From NCBI GenBank assembly GCA_023441105.1, contig JAEZQX010000242.1, positions 1 through 7,968 of the forward strand: a DNA stretch of 7,968 nucleotides, written 5' to 3'. Shown here one piece after another: positions 6,806-7,968 of the stretch (position 1 is the first letter of the stretch; the number at the start of each line of letters is the position of its first letter). The position numbers and the translations under genes were made by a program. This DNA is from Pseudomonadota bacterium (GTDB lineage: Bacteria; Pseudomonadota; Gammaproteobacteria; Burkholderiales; Burkholderiaceae). The notes under the pieces are model-generated. The model was not told where the DNA came from. It searched no databases and worked only from the letters and a program-made list of their open reading frames with translations.

Positions 6806-7467
6806 GCGGCGACGACGCCGTCGGGCGTCAGCCGCAATACCCGGTCGGCGATCCGCTCCGCCTGGACCGAGTGGGTCACCATCAACAAGGCCGCGCCGCG
6901 CGTCCTCACTTCCTCGGCCAGGAGGTCGGTGGCGGCGGCTGCCGTCTGCGGATCGAGGTTGCCGGTGGGCTCGTCGGCGAGGATCAGCGCCGGCCGGTGG
7001 ACCAGCGCCCGCGCCAGCGCCACCCGTTGCTGCTCGCCGCCGGAGAGCTCGCCGGGGAGGCTGGCGGCGCGCTCGCCCAGGCCCACTTCGGCCAGCATGG
7101 CAATGGCGGCTGGGCGGGCGGAGGACTCGTCCGCGCCGGTGAGCAGCAGCGGGATCGCCACGTTCTGCCACAGGCGCAGGTGCGGAATCAGGTGGAACGC
7201 CTGGAAGACGAACCCGAGGCTGGCGCGACGCATCGCCGCCAGGGCGTTGTCGTCGAGGCCGCGCAGCGACTGGCCATTGACGATGATCTCGCCCTCATCC
7301 GGCGTGTCGAGTCCGGCGCAAAGGTTGAGCAGCGTCGACTTGCCGACGCCGGATTCCCCGACCAGCACCACCCGCTCGCCGCGATCGACCTGCAGGGAGA
7401 TATGGCGCAGGACCCAGCGCCGCGGGTCGAAGCGCCGCGAGACCTGCTTCAGGTCAAGGACCGGCAC
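6802..7467 (-). CDS. ABC transporter ATPase, LolD/YbbA/MacB family
   Basis: This 221-residue cytoplasmic nucleotide-binding subunit is complete: Walker A GESGVGKST (37-45, Lys43), Q-loop GFVFQAFHL with Gln89, signature LSGGEQQR (141-148), Walker B LILADEP (161-167), D-loop around Leu171-Asp172 and H-loop His199. The LSGGEQQR signature, the FVFQ.FHLIP segment and the small size place it in the lipoprotein-release/macrolide-export family (LolD, YbbA, MacB ATPase domain). The start is GTG at 7467, because the conserved N-terminus PVLDLKQVSRRF follows directly and the next methionine is at residue 79. Only a weak AGGCGA lies upstream. Its stop overlaps the permease start by 4 bases (ATGA), so the two proteins are almost certainly partners, as homodimer ATPase plus permease. 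The selD stop lies 25 bases upstream on the same strand. Substrate identity is not visible here. Confidence 0.95.
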   Translation of the reverse strand: MPVLDLKQVSRRFDPRRWVLRHISLQVDRGERVVLVGESGVGKSTLLNLCAGLDTPDEGEIIVNGQSLRGLDDNALAAMRRASLGFVFQAFHLIPHLRLWQNVAIPLLLTGADESSARPAAIAMLAEVGLGERAASLPGELSGGEQQRVALARALVHRPALILADEPTGNLDPQTAAAATDLLAEEVRTRGAALLMVTHSVQAERIADRVLRLTPDGVVAA

Positions 7468-7492
7468 GGCTCGCCTGCTGGCCCTGGGTTGC

Positions 7493-7968
7493 TCAAGCGG
7501 CGACGTCGACGCCGGCCTTGCCCTCGCGCAGTACGCCGATCTCGCGCGCCTGCTCGAAGCCCTCGCGCTGGAACTGGCGGATCACCTCGGCCACCGCCTC
7601 CGGCGCGCAGGCCACCAGCAGGCCGCCGCTGGTCTGCGGATCCGTCAGCAGCGCCTGCATGACCGGATCCACGCCGGCGGCCAGGCTCACGTCGGCGCCA
7701 TAGCCGCCCCAGTTGCGGCCGCTGGCGCCGGTGATGCAGCCTTCGCGGGCCAGCGCCAGCGCGCCCTCGAGGAGCGGCAGGTCCTGGAATCGCAGGGTCG
7801 CCCGCAAGCCGGCGCCGCGCGCCATCTCGAGCGCGTGGCCGAGCAGGCCGAAGCCGGTCACGTCGGTCATCGCATGCACCGCGTCGAGCTCCGCCAGCGC
7901 CCGCCCCGGGGTGTTGAGGCGGGTGGTGCTGTCGATCATCCGCCGATAGCCGGCCTCGTCGAGGCGGT
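7493..7968 (-). CDS. selD: Selenophosphate synthetase SelD, C-terminal part (5' end outside window)
   Basis: SelD (selenide, water dikinase) makes selenophosphate from selenide and ATP, releasing AMP and phosphate. Selenophosphate is the selenium donor for selenocysteine and for 2-selenouridine in tRNA. The last 157 codons of a protein normally near 345 residues are present, and the reading frame runs off the right edge; codons before the internal ATG at 7939 continue in frame (RLDEAGYRR), so that ATG is not the start. Diagnostic motifs are TDVTGFGLLGH (7835-7867) and DPQTSGG (7622-7642), with STTRLNTPG and GRNWGGYG between and around them. These belong to the AIR-synthase-related fold. The catalytic Cys/Sec region at the N-terminus is not visible, so it cannot be said whether that residue is Cys or selenocysteine. 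The ABC ATPase gene follows 25 bases downstream. No tRNA 2-selenouridine synthase gene is seen on the visible side. Confidence 0.95.
   Translation of the reverse strand, partial: RLDEAGYRRMIDSTTRLNTPGRALAELDAVHAMTDVTGFGLLGHALEMARGAGLRATLRFQDLPLLEGALALAREGCITGASGRNWGGYGADVSLAAGVDPVMQALLTDPQTSGGLLVACAPEAVAEVIRQFQREGFEQAREIGVLREGKAGVDVAA

Noticed and set aside
6709..7662. A 317-codon + strand frame crossing the ATPase and selD
   Set aside because: It runs across two unrelated, well-supported genes on the other strand and degenerates into Arg/Pro repeats.

Overview
The window is a densely coding, very GC-rich stretch (roughly 70% G+C by eye) from a Gram-negative bacterium, most likely a gammaproteobacterium or close relative. 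This rests on a type II secretion ATPase and platform protein, a LolD/YbbA-type ABC ATPase with a YbbP-type permease, a secreted AttH/CrtC-family protein and selenophosphate synthetase. The genus cannot be named from this sequence.

Layout. The left arm (50-3064, + strand) carries gspE and gspF, the cytoplasmic motor and inner-membrane platform of the type II secretion system, 8 bases apart. A 106-codon DUF1232 membrane-protein gene follows, where a pseudopilin gene (gspG) often sits. The right arm (3081-7968, - strand) converges on it. In transcription order it holds the 3' part of selD (running off the right edge), an ABC ATPase, an 859-residue FtsX-type permease with ten predicted membrane segments, and a 380-residue exported AttH/CrtC-like protein. 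The two arms meet tail to tail with only 16 bases between stop codons, and that gap contains a small UUCG-loop hairpin.

How the genes work together. GspE hydrolyses ATP to drive pseudopilus growth through GspF; the other type II components must lie elsewhere, some perhaps left of base 1. On the other strand, the ATPase and permease overlap by 4 bases (ATGA), and the permease stop lies 2 bases before the AttH-like start, so these three look like one translationally coupled unit. The likely picture is an ABC machine of the mechanotransmission/lipoprotein-export type, acting on or extracting a hydrophobic envelope substrate, with the exported lipocalin-like protein as periplasmic partner. SelD makes selenophosphate. 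Its gene ends 25 bases before the ATPase start, so co-transcription is possible, but no functional link is evident.

No RNA genes, CRISPR arrays, insertion sequences or integrase-type genes were seen. Non-coding DNA totals about 130 bases (1-49 plus five short gaps), and no gene-free stretch exceeds 50 bases. I did not find a clearly new system. The points most worth a second look are the selD/ABC/AttH arrangement, the DUF1232 gene after gspF with a candidate promoter inside the end of gspF, and the shortened zinc loop of GspE.
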